Positions 63,888 through 64,000 of a stretch of 64,000 nt of DNA are shown here, piece after piece. Position 1 is the stretch's first letter. Every line of letters starts with the position of its first letter. Under the pieces are notes generated by a model. The model did not search any database and was not told the origin of the DNA. It worked only from the letters and a program-made list of their open reading frames with translations. A program made the position numbers and the translations under genes. Origin of the DNA: Megalopta genalis (Eukaryota; Arthropoda; Insecta; Hymenoptera; Halictidae); contig NW_027476977.1 of NCBI RefSeq assembly GCF_051020955.1, forward strand, positions 1 to 64,000, given 5' to 3'.

Positions 63888-64000
63888 TATAACTTCAAAT
63901 GCAGACGAAACAAACGTGCTAGCTTCAACTCCATACGAAACACATTATTTAGCTTCAAAACAATGCGATGTGCAAGGTTTAGCTTCAAACCAATGCGATG

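Larger units (their letters stand above)
13026..64000 (+). repeat. 30-bp monomer satellite array, right arm (150-bp higher-order repeat)
   Basis: The same array as the left arm resumes after the 3' LTR, beginning with the second CAAAT target copy and completing the monomer interrupted at 7891. It runs 51 kb to the window end without any unrelated insert that I could see. The five-monomer order is kept, with local variants: whole-monomer gains and losses, runs of one monomer type (for example near 32580-32650), and single-base indels. Left plus right arms come to roughly 1960 monomers by length. The two best-conserved words are shared by nearly every monomer, whereas bases at the monomer ends (GAT, GGT or GAG; AAT, CAT, AGT or GAA) define the types. 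I saw no unrelated gene inside it. Confidence 0.95.

Noticed and set aside
1..64000. CRISPR-like array of 30-bp repeats
   Set aside because: Repeats are directly adjacent and diverged, with no unique spacers, and the context is an animal-type retrotransposon.
1..64000. One giant repetitive protein gene on either strand
   Set aside because: Stops, 29-, 31- and 149-bp units break every register often; these lesions are themselves amplified; no start, splice or domain context was found.
13031..64000. A second transposon in the right arm
   Set aside because: Every stretch read returns to the 30-bp monomer words; no LTR, inverted repeat or unrelated sequence was seen.
1..64000. Telomeric repeat or inverted satellite blocks
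   Set aside because: No TTAGG-type tandem and no monomers in reverse orientation were seen.

Overview
The window is eukaryotic repetitive DNA, most likely from an arthropod. There is no operon-like gene packing. About 58.9 kb of the 64 kb is one head-to-tail array of 30-bp monomers, and the only recognisable genes belong to a single BEL/Pao-type LTR retrotransposon, a class found in animals and common in insects. The species cannot be named from the sequence.

Layout. Positions 1-7891 and 13026-64000 are the array. Monomers are arranged mostly in groups of five, giving a 150-bp higher-order repeat (HOR). All monomers I read have the same orientation, and the array runs off both window ends. 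Over this basic pattern lies a second layer of larger duplications of about 150 bp to 2.5 kb, tandem or dispersed by up to 12.4 kb. They are typical of unequal exchange within a satellite. Because 30 and 150 are multiples of three and the consensus lacks stops in several frames, the array is full of spurious open frames on both strands. Recurrent 29- and 31-bp monomers, 149-bp HORs and scattered stops argue that it is satellite DNA rather than an exon of a giant protein, although a degenerate coding origin cannot be excluded.

The retrotransposon occupies 7892-13025 (5134 bp). It has two 703-bp LTRs (TGTT...AACA) with one difference seen between them, and a perfect 5-bp target duplication, CAAAT. 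Its primer binding site matches the 3' end of tRNA-Tyr and is reiterated six times in a 73-bp tandem repeat. The open gag-protease frame is followed by out-of-frame remnants of integrase. Reverse transcriptase, RNase H and the integrase catalytic core are missing. The element is therefore young but non-autonomous: it probably supplied Gag and protease and borrowed RT and integrase, unless the deletions came after insertion. An uninterrupted paralogous copy of the insertion site lies at about 4523-4527, so the host segment was duplicated before the element landed.

The main points for follow-up are the six-fold primer binding site (with a partial copy inside the LTR end), the young but pol-deleted element, the paralogous empty site, and the multi-scale architecture of the array with its unusual coding compatibility.
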